NCBI RefSeq assembly: GCF_002234375.1
Contig: NZ_NMQV01000003.1
Location: forward strand, 186,001 to 250,000
Length of the DNA: 64,000 nucleotides
Direction: 5' to 3'
Origin: Pseudomonas fluvialis
GTDB taxonomy: Bacteria > Pseudomonadota > Gammaproteobacteria > Pseudomonadales > Pseudomonadaceae
This document shows, piece after piece, positions 19,251 through 27,632 of this stretch (position 1 is its first letter; every line of letters begins with the position of its first letter). The notes beneath the pieces were generated by a model that saw nothing but the letters and a program-made list of their open reading frames with translations, was not told the DNA's origin and made no database searches. Made by a program: the position numbers and the translations under genes.

Positions 19251-20081
19251 TCAGTCCTTGCTGTCAGGCGGGGCAATGCGCTTGCCAGGACGTCGCAGCA
19301 GCACCGGCGCCTGGCTATGGTGCTGTGCGCCATGGCGTGCTTGATTGATCAGCTGTGGAATCAGCGTGCTCTCCGGCAGATGCCGCCAGAGGCGGCTGGG
19401 CAGGTGTTGTTTGAGCGCGCGCGGATTAACGCGCGCCGGATTGAAGGTGCTGCTGTAGTAGGCCTGCCACAGCGCTTGCCCCTCGCTGTCAGGCTGCGTG
19501 GCCCAGACCTGCCATTGGCGCGGGCAGTGGCGATGATGGTGCAGGCGCTGGCCATCCCAGTGCACGCCGTCTGCAGGCGTGGCAATCAGCCAGCGTTGCT
19601 GGCCCAGGCGCTCGCTGAAGTGCCTGCTGGCCCAGGCGAGAATGTCATGGCGAGGCTCGAACCAGGCCAACAGGTCCACCTCGCTAACGGCGGGTGCCGG
19701 CTGAAAGCGCACAAAGGCGTGCAGGTGGTGTGCCTCGCGGCGTACGGCCTTGATGCGTCGCTGAAGTTCGCTGCCGTCAGGGTCGCCAGCCAGAGCCGCA
19801 CTGCGCTGGCCATGCACAACACGCCATAGCACGCGATACAGCAGGCTCCAGCGTGCCTCGCCACGGTAGCGTGCGGCGCACTCCAGCTGTTGTAGAAGTT
19901 GTGCCGGTACGCGCAAGTGGCCGGTGCTGGCCGGCAGGGCGGCCTGACCATGATCGAACAGGCCAGGGCAGCTGTCGGCGTCCTGCCAGTGCAACTGATG
20001 CGGCGCCAGGCCCTGCAGCAAGGCCTGGCGTGCAACCTCACGCCAACCGGCGAAGGTGCCATCGACATACAGCGTACGCAT
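19251..20081 (-). CDS. DNA metabolism protein paired with radical SAM gene (TIGR03915/DUF4130 type)
   Basis: A 276-residue protein of the family always found beside a putative DNA modification/repair radical SAM protein. Recognisable parts: an N-terminal [14 protein letters not shown], central [43 protein letters not shown] and the C-terminal [32 protein letters not shown]. Its ATG overlaps the TAA of the radical SAM gene by one base (TAATG), so they are translationally coupled and share the LexA-controlled promoter. Molecular activity is unknown. Confidence 0.82.
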   Translation of the reverse strand: MRTLYVDGTFAGWREVARQALLQGLAPHQLHWQDADSCPGLFDHGQAALPASTGHLRVPAQLLQQLECAARYRGEARWSLLYRVLWRVVHGQRSAALAGDPDGSELQRRIKAVRREAHHLHAFVRFQPAPAVSEVDLLAWFEPRHDILAWASRHFSERLGQQRWLIATPADGVHWDGQRLHHHRHCPRQWQVWATQPDSEGQALWQAYYSSTFNPARVNPRALKQHLPSRLWRHLPESTLIPQLINQARHGAQHHSQAPVLLRRPGKRIAPPDSKD

Positions 20082-21292
20082 TACCAGAGTGCCAATTGTG
20101 CCGGGCTGTCGCGCAGTTGCTGACGCAGGCTGGCGGACTCCTGCTCGGCCTGGCTGGGGCGATAGTCGGCGGTAATGATGAAGGGGCGCGCCTTGTCCAG
20201 CACGCAGCGCAGGTGCAGCAGGTCGGCCAGACGAATACGTCGCTCGCGGCGCAAGGCTACCAGGCGTCTGGCGCTGAGCATGCCGATGCCTGGCACGCGG
20301 GCTATCTGTTGCTGCTCGGCACGATTCAGGTCGAGCGGAAATTGCTCGCGGTGCGCCAGCGCCCAGGCCAACTTGGGATCGATATCCAAGGCCAGATTGC
20401 CCGGCCCGCCGAGCAGCTCGCGGGCCTGGAAACCGTACCCGCGCATCAGGAAATCGGCCTGGTAAAGGCGGTGTTCGCGTAGCAGTGGCGGCGCGGCAAA
20501 GGGCACGGTCTTCGGGCTGTGCGGTATCGGGCTGAACGCCGAGTAGTAGACACGTCGCAAGCGATAGCTGCGATACAGGGTCTGGGCGTTGTGCAGGATG
20601 GTGCTGTCGTCGGTCGCGTCGGCACCGATGATCATCTGTGTGCTCTGTCCAGCCGGAGCAAAACGCGGCGCGCGGCGTTCCTGTTGAGCCTGTTGCTCAC
20701 CGTGATGAATCTGCTGCATGGCCTGGCGAATACTCACCACACGCTTTTCCGGTGCCAGTTGCACCAGGCTGCGCTCGGTCGGCAGTTCGATATTCACGCT
20801 GAGCCGATCCGCATAACGCCCGGCTTCGGCAATCAGTTCGGGGGCGGCATCGGGAATGGTCTTCAAGTGGATATAGCCACGGAACAGATGTTCCTCGCGC
20901 AACAGGCGTGCCACGCGAACCAATTGCTCCATGGTGTAGTCGACGGAACGGATGATGCCTGAGCTGAGAAACAAGCCACTGATGTAGTTGCGCTTGTAGA
21001 AGTCCAGGGTCAGCTGCACCACCTCTGCCGGGCTGAAACGCGTGCGCGGCACATCACTCGAACGACGATTGATGCAGTACTGGCAGTCGTACAGGCAGAA
21101 ATTGGTCAGGAGGATTTTCAGCAAGGCAATGCAGCGCCCGTCCGGGGTAAAGCTGTGACAGATCCCCGCACCATTGGTCGAACCCAGCCCAGCCTTACCC
21201 TTGGAGCTGCGCGTGGGCGCGCCACTGCTGGCGCAGGAAACGTCGTACTTGGCTGCATCGGCGAGTATGGTGAGTTTATCCAACAACTGCAT
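20081..21292 (-). CDS. Putative DNA modification/repair radical SAM protein
   Basis: A 403-residue radical SAM enzyme. The cluster motif is in LTNFCLYDCQYCINRR (CxxxxxCxxC-like spacing C-LYD-C-QY-C); N-terminal KYDVSCASSG and GICHSFTPDGRCIALLKILL are family signatures (TIGR03916). The C-terminal ~80 residues (QIARVPGIGMLSARRLVALRRER) form a helix-hairpin-helix DNA-binding element. Start chosen at ATG 21292; an in-frame TTG at 21307 is possible. A LexA box lies 20 bases upstream, which fits a DNA damage role. Substrate unknown. Confidence 0.85.
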   Translation of the reverse strand: MQLLDKLTILADAAKYDVSCASSGAPTRSSKGKAGLGSTNGAGICHSFTPDGRCIALLKILLTNFCLYDCQYCINRRSSDVPRTRFSPAEVVQLTLDFYKRNYISGLFLSSGIIRSVDYTMEQLVRVARLLREEHLFRGYIHLKTIPDAAPELIAEAGRYADRLSVNIELPTERSLVQLAPEKRVVSIRQAMQQIHHGEQQAQQERRAPRFAPAGQSTQMIIGADATDDSTILHNAQTLYRSYRLRRVYYSAFSPIPHSPKTVPFAAPPLLREHRLYQADFLMRGYGFQARELLGGPGNLALDIDPKLAWALAHREQFPLDLNRAEQQQIARVPGIGMLSARRLVALRRERRIRLADLLHLRCVLDKARPFIITADYRPSQAEQESASLRQQLRDSPAQLALW

Positions 21293-21312
21293 GGCGATCA
21301 CAATCAATCGAA

Positions 21313-21332
21313 TACTGTTTATTTGTACAGTA
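21313..21332 (-). promoter_or_regulatory. LexA (SOS) box
   Basis: The palindrome has CTGT-TTATTTGT-ACAG flanked by TA on both sides, close to the E. coli/Pseudomonas consensus CTGTATATATATACAG. It lies directly upstream of the radical SAM gene start, overlapping the expected promoter, so repression by LexA and induction on DNA damage are predicted. Confidence 0.8.
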
Positions 21333-21408
21333 TATGTAGAGCCTGCTGCCTGGCAAGCAGGTAGGCCCTCCCAGTCCCGCAGTGGGCTGGCTAACTAGGC
21401 TCACGCTG

Positions 21409-21452
21409 AAAAAAAGCCACGCAGCGCGGCTTGCAAGATGGTGGGTACACAC
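21409..21452 (-). other. Degenerate copy of the tRNA 3' end and its terminator
   Basis: Bases 21409-21452 line up with 46946-46989 (terminator plus 3' terminus of the tRNA) at roughly 36 of 44 positions: AAAAAGCC-x-CGCAG, CGCGGCTT, then GATGGTGGG and ACAC. The hairpin still reads as a terminator on the minus strand. I take it as a possible ancestral attachment scar. The rest of the 21333-21651 gap shows no gene. Confidence 0.4.
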
Positions 21453-21651
21453 TCTCCAGAAAGATCAGGCACCTGCAGAAATATCATTGCTACGGCTATT
21501 TCTAGTGCTTGGGTGGGGAACGAGACCGCGTGCGTTTTCAGGTTTCACTTTCTGCGTCGGGCCGAGGGGGGCTAATATCTGGCGCCAGTCTATTATTTCG
21601 CTCACGGGGGGGTGACTAAAGCCTGCCCTTAATTCAGACCTTAGGTGGCTC

Positions 21652-22788
21652 ATGCCTCTCTCGCCTGAGTCTCCCGCCAGCGACTCGGTTGCCCTGCAGG
21701 TGCGCACCGACCGGCTGCAACTGCTGTTTCGTCAGTCTTTCCTCGCCACATTTGGCAGTGTGGGGGGAGCAACGGTGCTGTCCTGGTTGCAGCACGATCT
21801 GGGCAACCACGCCGTTATCGCCCCCTGACTCATTGCCCTGTGTCTGGCCGGCATGGTTCGACTCAGTCTGTTTTGGGCTTACCACCGCAGCGCCCCACAT
21901 AACCGCACGCCTGCCCGCTGGGAAGGCGTGTATTGGGTGACGCTGGTAGTCACGTCCGCAATCTGGGGCATCGGTGCTTTTCTGCTGATGTCCCGCGACA
22001 GTTTGCTGTCACAGGTCATGACCCTCTTTTTTGCGATCGGCATGGCCGGCAGCGCCATTTCGGCCTATTCGGCTTATCGCTCCATGACCCTCGCCGCCGT
22101 GGCGCTGGTGCTGCTACCCACAACGCTGTGGCTGTTCACCGAACCGGGCACCGAACAACGGCTGCTGGCCGTGACCACTCTGGCCTTTTCCATCTTCGTC
22201 ATGCGTGCCACCCGCGAACTGTCCGATGCACTGGGCTCTCTGCTGCGGCTGCGCCGCGAACTGGAGATCCAGCACCGCATCGCCAGCAATGCCGCGCGCA
22301 CTGACGAGCTGACCGGGCTGAACAATCTGCGCGCTTTCAAGGAGCAGGCCGATGCGATGTTCTCTTACACCCGCCGCCACGGCTTGCCGCTCTGTGCGCT
22401 CATGCTCGACATCGACCACTTCAAACAGATCAACGACACCCACGGTCACGCTACGGGGGACCGGGTGCTGCACGCGGTGGCGAAACGACTGAAAGCAACC
22501 TTGCGTGAAGCCGACCTCTGCGGTCGACTGGGCGGCGAGGAGTTTGCAGTGCTGCTTGCCGGCACGGAATGGCATGAAGCACTGGCGATCGCTGAAAAGC
22601 TGCGCCTAGCCGTGCAGGCCATTGTGCTGCCGATCAACGACAGCAGGCTGAATGTGACCATCAGCATCGGGGTTGCCGAAGCGGGCGCGGCCTGCTCTGA
22701 CGCCACGACCCTGGTGAGTCAAGCCGATGCGGCTATGTACCACGCAAAGTCCAATGGCCGTAATCAGGTGCACGGCGGCCTCGCCTGA
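21652..22788 (+). pseudogene. Diguanylate cyclase interrupted by an in-frame TGA
   Basis: One continuous frame runs from the ATG at 21652 to 22788 but is broken by TGA at 21826-21828 (codon 59). The sequence on both sides is typical: LLFRQSFLATFGSV before it and LIALCLAGMVRLSLFWAYHR after it, followed by a membrane-integral N-terminal domain and a GGDEF domain with DIDHFKQINDTHGHATGD and GRLGGEEFAVLL. The inhibitory I-site RxxD (READ) lies five residues before GGEEF, so the cyclase part is intact. TGG to TGA is the simplest change. Re-initiation at ATG 21853 would give a 311-residue protein lacking the first helix or two, so loss of function is not certain. Confidence 0.75.
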
Positions 22789-22795
22789 ACCCTGC

Positions 22796-22866
22796 AGATC
22801 CAGTTCTTGAGTTTGCGGTTGTATCCACCGCATAGCTCGTTGCGCCAGGATTTAAGCCGGTGATCT
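22796..22866 (-). pseudogene. Fragment of a CoiA-like gene (C-terminal part)
   Basis: On the minus strand this stretch reads LKSWRNELCGGYNRKLKNWI, which matches LKSWRNELGGEYNTKYRNWI near the C-terminus of the intact CoiA-like protein encoded at 34147-35022. No start, upstream coding part or proper stop remains. It abuts the end of the diguanylate cyclase gene. It is a remnant of a second copy of that gene outside the current island. Confidence 0.75.
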
Positions 22867-23068
22867 ACTCGTTCGCGGCCTCAGCAGGCTGTGTGGCCGC
22901 ATCCGGCTTCTCGTCGCTATCGCGCAGATGTTCGTAGCCGGGGACCTCATCAAGGCGAGCGATAGACACATGCTTGGGAGGCTCACATACGTGGCCAGCC
23001 TTGATCATCTCGGCTTCGATTGCCTCGGTGATGAACAAAGGTTCTTCAATCAGTGGGGTGTCGTGCAT
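22865..23068 (-). CDS. Small hypothetical protein
   Basis: A 67-residue acidic protein (MHDTPLIEEPLFITEAIEAE...) with no motif I recognise. AAAGGA lies six bases before the ATG, and the frame ends cleanly, so it may be translated. It sits among gene remnants in the scar zone, so it could also be a leftover. Confidence 0.4.
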   Translation of the reverse strand: MHDTPLIEEPLFITEAIEAEMIKAGHVCEPPKHVSIARLDEVPGYEHLRDSDEKPDAATQPAEAANE

Positions 23069-23215
23069 GCCTGTTCCTTTGGCAGCTGCTCAGTCGTGGT
23101 GCTGCGCTTGCATGAATTTTCATGACTAAAGCAGGCCTGTTCAGCGCTGCAGCAGCGCAGACATGGATGGTCAGGCCACGATTATTTTCCGTATAGCGTG
23201 GTCTGTACCCTGCTG

Positions 23216-23473
23216 CTACTGCCTGTTGCTAAGGGCTTTTGCTTTAGGGCCGTATTGTTCATTCACCCGCTTGATCGTAGCCATATCGTCAACGCTCAGC
23301 TGTCGCCGCAGCTGCACCCATGCAGTTCGCTCGTTACGCCAGGTGGCGATCTGCTCCTGGTCGGGGGCTTCTCCCATCTTTTCTGCGTACAGGCGCGCGG
23401 AACAGTGGCTGATGAGTATGCCCAGAGCATGCTCTGCCAAGTCGTATTCAGCCCATTTTTCTGCTTCGGTCAT
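23216..23473 (-). CDS. Hypothetical protein
   Basis: An 85-residue protein (MTEAEKWAEYDLAEHALGIL...) predicted to be largely helical: an N-terminal amphipathic helix, a central IATWRNERTAWVQLRRQL and a charged C-terminus. The longer upstream frame to 23725 is not convincing because it crosses the opposite-strand gene remnant. No family recognised. It lies between two decayed fragments of island genes. Confidence 0.45.
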   Translation of the reverse strand: MTEAEKWAEYDLAEHALGILISHCSARLYAEKMGEAPDQEQIATWRNERTAWVQLRRQLSVDDMATIKRVNEQYGPKAKALSNRQ

Positions 23474-23561
23474 GGCGTACTTCCTTGTGTGTATCACGGG
23501 TCGATGTTCGAGCTGCTTATTGAGCCAATCCATATGCTTGAGGCAATGCTCGCTTGAACGG

Positions 23562-23850
23562 GTCTGGACAATCGAGTGCTGAAGGCGCCTGCGCTCAAGG
23601 AAGATTCTGCTGGGTTCGAACTGTATCGTGGTGCGGCGAAGAGGTCTGGACAAGGTTCGTGCGCTTCTCCAGTGACTGCCCATTCTGTGCTGGCCGGGTT
23701 TTACTGGCAGAGGGCAGGTCGGCATCGGCTGATGCCTCTTGTTGGGCGATGCAGTGAAAGCCCCTATGCACAGGTGTTCAGCGTTGGCCGGGCGAGGCTT
23801 TCAGGGCGTTACATTGGGCCGCTTCTGCGGTTGCGGGGCGGCCAGTCAGC
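23562..23850 (+). pseudogene. Frameshifted fragment of the island membrane-protein gene
   Basis: Three frames together reproduce the C-terminal quarter of the protein encoded at 35118-36146: LDNRVLKAPA...EDSAGFELYRG, then TRFVRFSSDCPFCAGRVLL, then VGRCSESPYAQVFSVGRARLSGRYIG, against VDDRVIKAP, TRFVRFSADCPICSGRVLL and VGRCIESPYSHVYSFDRVRLSGAYLG. At least two frameshifts are needed, near 23640 and 23725. The N-terminal domain and membrane helices are missing. It ends just before attL. Confidence 0.8.
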
Positions 23851-23862
23851 CTGGCGCTTGCA

Positions 23863-23919
23863 GGCTTTGAAGGTGGTGGGCCCACACGGACTCGAACCGT
23901 GGACCAAAGGATTATGAGT
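23863..23919 (-). repeat. attL: 57-bp copy of the tRNA 3' region
   Basis: Identical to 46964-47020. It spans the tRNA from the anticodon loop to the CCA end plus 11 bases beyond. Sequence diverges immediately on both sides, which marks the recombination limits. Confidence 0.95.
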
Positions 23920-24040
23920 TGCCTAGAAACGCTGCAAACCCAGTGAAATCGTGCGTAGCTTAGCGCAGGTACAGTTAGCTGAAAGTATCGTCGTAGAGCG
24001 GGTTAAGCGTAATTTGGCGAAATCGGTAAAAGCTGGGCAC

Positions 24041-24070
24041 TGTACCGCTAGCGTACCGTTTCTTGTACCG
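24041..24070. promoter_or_regulatory. Left set of phased GTAC sites, candidate integrase arm sites
   Basis: GTACCG occurs three times, with GTAC at 24042-24045, 24053-24056 and 24065-24068 (spacing 11 and 12 bases). A matching set lies at the right end of the island. The 210 bases from attL to the first gene hold no gene. Confidence 0.5.
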
Positions 24071-24129
24071 AGTAACGGTCAGGTTTGGTCGCGCCACACT
24101 GTTAGCTGACAGGAGAGAGTGACCTTCAA

Positions 24130-25926
24130 TTACCACCCTTTCATCTTGAACAGCCGGCCATGGTCGCCCTCATCATGTAGCGTCACGATGATTTCATCGG
24201 CTGCAAAGACGGCAGCATCATCCTCTGACCGTGCAGGCAAGTCCGAGTCAATCAGTGTGATCGCCGGTTGCAGGCCCAATTCTGCATATCGCCTAACCAC
24301 TGTCAGGAGATTTTCCTTTTTGCGGTCATCCAAGGACTCCAGTACCCCGTCGTGATACACGAAGCGCGGAAACTTCTCGCTCAGATGCGCTCGCAGCACC
24401 GCCATATCGAATGCAACACACAACAGCTTACGATAGGTGTGTCCTAGGTCGGCACTGGTGGCATTACCCGATCCATCGAGGATTTCCGCCTTGAACTCCA
24501 GATGCCCGAGCTGATTGGGGGCTACACTCAAAAGCGCTTTACGATCAATGACTTCCTCAACGATCTCGCTGAAGAAAACCCGGATCGTGGAGAACAAGCT
24601 TTGCTGGTCTGAGTTCTGCTTTTCCACATCGGCCTCGATTTGTGCCTGCAAATGGCCGCATTCTTCCGTCAAGGATCGAATCTCTGTGCGCAATTCCTGC
24701 AGGCGATGCAAATGGCCTCGCTGATGCTCCAATAAGGTGATGTCGGCGCGCAGCGTCACCATTTCATCCGAGAGTTGTTTGTACTTGCTGAAGACATCCG
24801 TTCCGCTTAAGAAAGAGAGCATTTCCGAACGTTTTTTGCCCAAAGCATTCAGTTCTGCATTCACCCGTTTCAGCTCGCCCTCGATCTCGGCGAACTCCTC
24901 CTGAAGGTAGCCGCGGCGCTCCTCGGTGATTGCCCGGTTGAAGGCAATTAACTGCTGGTAATCCTTCTTGATCTGCCCTTGGAACAGCACGCCTGCTTCA
25001 CTGAACAGGCGCTGCGCTTCATCAGGACTGAACAGGATTTGATCTTCTTGCAGAGATGCCTGTACTTTCTTCTTGTTCTGGCTCAATGAATACCGTTCGG
25101 CGTTGAGTGCGGCAATGCGTTCGTCAACTTCGTCAACCACCTGTTTTGTGCGGTCCTTGTCTTGGGCACGAAAGTCGAAAGCGTCTAGCAACGCCTGCTT
25201 CTTCTCCGCATCTTTCTGCTTTAGCAAAAGAATGCCTTCAATCTTACTGATGTCCTCGACCGAGCCGCCCAACTCTTTTTTGATGGTCTGCGCCGTTTCC
25301 TGTCTCTTGGACAGTTCCTGCTCTTTCGCATAGTGATCGGCAATGAGCTTTGCATCAAAGCCCAGCAGGTGGGCAAGGAATGGCTTCCAATCAGCATGTT
25401 TGGAGGCGAATTTTCGAAGTTGGAAAACTTCGCGGAAATCCTCCTGAGACCGTAACAGATAGCCAAGCACCTTACGGTACGACCATGGCTTAAGCGCGCG
25501 CCAGTCAAGCAGGCCGTCAAGCAGTTCACGTGCACGTTCAAAAGGAACGTCTTGGTGATCCCATTCCGCCAGCGATAACGCCGACAAGTCTTGATGGCTG
25601 GCTTCATGCCGCTTGAAAGCGATTTTCGTCGCTTCTTCTACGCTGCGCCGTATCGTGACAAAAGAGCCATCTTCCAGTTCAATTTCTAGGAAGAAGACAA
25701 ACTCCTTGAATAAGTCAAAGTGCTTGAAAAGGAAAAATTTCGGGTCTTTCCCTGACAAAAATACGAAGTCGAGGAGGCGGCCGAGTGTGGTTTTTCCAAG
25801 ATTATGGGTATCTTTTTTTAGATTCTCGGGCAGTCGAATTTCAGCGATTACTACATTCAATCCAAGAGCAAAGTCCACAGGTTCGAACATGTCCGGCTTA
25901 TTGGAATAGAGTTTAGATAGCTTCAT
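24130..25926 (-). CDS. ABC-3C system ATPase with DUF2326 domain
   Basis: A 598-residue SMC/RecN-like ABC ATPase. Walker A is in THNLGKTTLGRLLDF near residue 57; two long coiled-coil arms run through residues ~190-450 (rich in E, K, Q, L heptads); the C-terminal DUF2326 part has GHTYRKLLCVAFDMAVL and the Walker-B-like FVYHDGVLESLDDRKK. This is the large sensor/ATPase of ABC-three-component systems, thought to drive or release a toxic effector. The ATG at 25926 overlaps the stop of the middle component by 14 bases. Third gene of the operon after effector and middle component. Confidence 0.85.
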   Translation of the reverse strand: MKLSKLYSNKPDMFEPVDFALGLNVVIAEIRLPENLKKDTHNLGKTTLGRLLDFVFLSGKDPKFFLFKHFDLFKEFVFFLEIELEDGSFVTIRRSVEEATKIAFKRHEASHQDLSALSLAEWDHQDVPFERARELLDGLLDWRALKPWSYRKVLGYLLRSQEDFREVFQLRKFASKHADWKPFLAHLLGFDAKLIADHYAKEQELSKRQETAQTIKKELGGSVEDISKIEGILLLKQKDAEKKQALLDAFDFRAQDKDRTKQVVDEVDERIAALNAERYSLSQNKKKVQASLQEDQILFSPDEAQRLFSEAGVLFQGQIKKDYQQLIAFNRAITEERRGYLQEEFAEIEGELKRVNAELNALGKKRSEMLSFLSGTDVFSKYKQLSDEMVTLRADITLLEHQRGHLHRLQELRTEIRSLTEECGHLQAQIEADVEKQNSDQQSLFSTIRVFFSEIVEEVIDRKALLSVAPNQLGHLEFKAEILDGSGNATSADLGHTYRKLLCVAFDMAVLRAHLSEKFPRFVYHDGVLESLDDRKKENLLTVVRRYAELGLQPAITLIDSDLPARSEDDAAVFAADEIIVTLHDEGDHGRLFKMKGW

Positions 25927-26161
25927 TTGGCCCCACGTATTCCACCGCGTCTGTCTTAGGACGATATTCAACAAGACCCATCAGGTAAAGAAAATTGAGC
26001 GCGGGCAGGAAAAGAATATCTCCACCAGAAACGCTCTTTTTCGCGAACTTCCGCAGTACATCGTATTCATCTATGCGGCGATCCTTCAGTCGCGACAGAA
26101 GCAGCAACGACACATTGATAACTGTGCGGTCAGGATGTGAGTGCTTAGTTGGTCGCAGCAT
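25913..26161 (-). CDS. ABC-3C middle component
   Basis: An 82-residue winged-helix-like protein (MLRPTKHSHPDRTVINVSLLLLSRLK...YDVLRKFAKK...GGDILFLPALNFLYLMGLVEYRPK) matching the small middle components of ABC-three-component systems by size, position and the LNFLYLMGLVEY pattern. It overlaps the effector gene by 17 bases and the ATPase gene by 14, so the three are translated together. It likely bridges ATPase and effector. The subfamily number is not assigned. Confidence 0.8.
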   Translation of the reverse strand: MLRPTKHSHPDRTVINVSLLLLSRLKDRRIDEYDVLRKFAKKSVSGGDILFLPALNFLYLMGLVEYRPKTDAVEYVGPNEAI

Positions 26162-27110
26162 CTTCCAGCTCCCCAATGTCGCAGTTCCAATACATATAGA
26201 AAAGAACGGCTCGTGTCAGCCGTTTGTGGGCATGCTGTCGAAGCACCGGATCACGGTTGAATAGCAGGTCAACTAGATACTCCATGACTTCATCGAAGGT
26301 TTGATAGTCTTTGCGCTTGGCTATGATCTTGAGTTGAAATTCGTCGACCACGGATTCATACATGCGCAGCAACTCGATATTTTCCGGTGCTGCCAAGAAA
26401 GTGCGAATTTGGGCGGTCTCCTTCAGATACTTACGTCGCTGGGCCTTCGCATACTCCTCAGTCATATTGTTTAGAGCGTTCTTTTGCTCATAGGTCACGC
26501 GCACGGTGGGTGGATCGTCGAGCAATGTGGCTAATCCATCCTTTTGACGAGCAAGCGCTTCAACTACCTCTGCAAGATCATCTGGACTGACTATCAGCGG
26601 AGAGTCTACCGCGTCCAATTTGGCTTCTTGGGCTACCTCTGGGAATCGCTTCAGCCAAAGCTCCAGTTGCTCCAGGCCACACAGATAGATCGATGAGGTA
26701 GGAACGCCACATTGGGCTGCTATATGGTCACGGATTTCTGTTTCGGAGTTGCCGGTGAGCCGACGATTCGCAAACAGCATGTAATGATCAAGTTGCTTGG
26801 CCTCGCGCAGTTTCTTGATGCGAGGAACCTCTTTGCCGATCACCGTGTTTTTACTGGACGTGCTGTAGAAGTCCAGTTCCGAAAAGCTTCGGTTATACCC
26901 GTTGGTGTGCTTGGCCTGGACGATGACTGTACCCACCCAGGGAGCTGCTTTGCTGGGGTGCAGTTCCGCTGTACCGATGAATTTCGCATCACGCCCGCCA
27001 TCTGGCCCTTTCGCGAACCCCTGAACGGCTATGCCAAGCAAGCGTTGACACAAGAGTACGATCAGCACCTCAAACTGGTCGTCGCCCAAATCCTCATAGG
27101 CAAACTTCAT
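26145..27110 (-). CDS. ABC-3C effector: PD-(D/E)XK nuclease plus ABC-3C C-terminal domain
   Basis: A 321-residue two-domain protein. The N-terminal ~150 residues form a Mrr-like restriction endonuclease fold: FEVLIVLLCQRLLG, then the active-site run GPDGGRDAKFIG (Asp) and VGTVIVQAKHTNG (Q-x-K). The C-terminal part (residues ~200-321, EYAKAQRRKYLKETAQIRTFL... RLTRAVLFYMYWNCDIGELE) is the ABC-3C linking domain. On activation it would probably cut DNA; whether phage, plasmid or host DNA is unknown. First structural gene of the system, just downstream of the XRE regulator. Confidence 0.82.
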   Translation of the reverse strand: MKFAYEDLGDDQFEVLIVLLCQRLLGIAVQGFAKGPDGGRDAKFIGTAELHPSKAAPWVGTVIVQAKHTNGYNRSFSELDFYSTSSKNTVIGKEVPRIKKLREAKQLDHYMLFANRRLTGNSETEIRDHIAAQCGVPTSSIYLCGLEQLELWLKRFPEVAQEAKLDAVDSPLIVSPDDLAEVVEALARQKDGLATLLDDPPTVRVTYEQKNALNNMTEEYAKAQRRKYLKETAQIRTFLAAPENIELLRMYESVVDEFQLKIIAKRKDYQTFDEVMEYLVDLLFNRDPVLRQHAHKRLTRAVLFYMYWNCDIGELEDAATN

Positions 27111-27137
27111 CTTCCATCCCCGATCTGGTGTGTTATG

Positions 27138-27449
27138 TCACACGGCTACTGTGATGTTTGCGGTATGAGCGCTGCTGGCAGGCTGAATCACAATCTCAAT
27201 GTTTTGATCCAGCGACACAAGCGCCTGCATTAGTCGTTCTAATGAGATGTTTTTAAGCTTGTAGTGACGTACCTGAGATACTTTGGGCTGCGTCATGCCT
27301 GTGATCGTTGCTGCTTCTGTCTGGCTCAGGCCGCGCTGCTCGATCAACGTATTCAGTTTGACCGCTAAAGCCGTCTTTGCCGAAAGCTCCTGGGTACTTT
27401 CAAAGCTGAGTACGTTGCTGGTGTGCTGGAGATTGTTGTAACGATTCAT
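27138..27449 (-). CDS. XRE-family regulator of the ABC-3C operon
   Basis: A 103-residue helix-turn-helix protein. After a flexible N-terminus, residues ~30-80 (LAVKLNTLIEQRGLSQTEAATITGMTQPKVSQVRHYKLKNISLERLMQALVSL) give the HTH_37 type seen in antitoxins and small repressors. GGGGAG lies five bases before the ATG at 27449. It is 27 bases upstream of the effector gene on the same strand, so it most likely represses its own operon. I found no toxin gene beside it, although the family is often an antitoxin. Confidence 0.75.
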   Translation of the reverse strand: MNRYNNLQHTSNVLSFESTQELSAKTALAVKLNTLIEQRGLSQTEAATITGMTQPKVSQVRHYKLKNISLERLMQALVSLDQNIEIVIQPASSAHTANITVAV

Positions 27450-27632
27450 CAAGCTCCCCTATGTAACCGTGTCCGGCTGGTTACTACCGTCAAGTGGTGC
27501 AGTACCAAGCATCATGTCTGGATATGGCAAGGGCAGGCTCTGCTCTTTTTATGCGATTATACCTGTTCGGGTATGGGTGGCGAGTCTGGAGTGATGCACT
27601 CCATCCCCCGCTCTACCGCTTCTCCCAGAATT

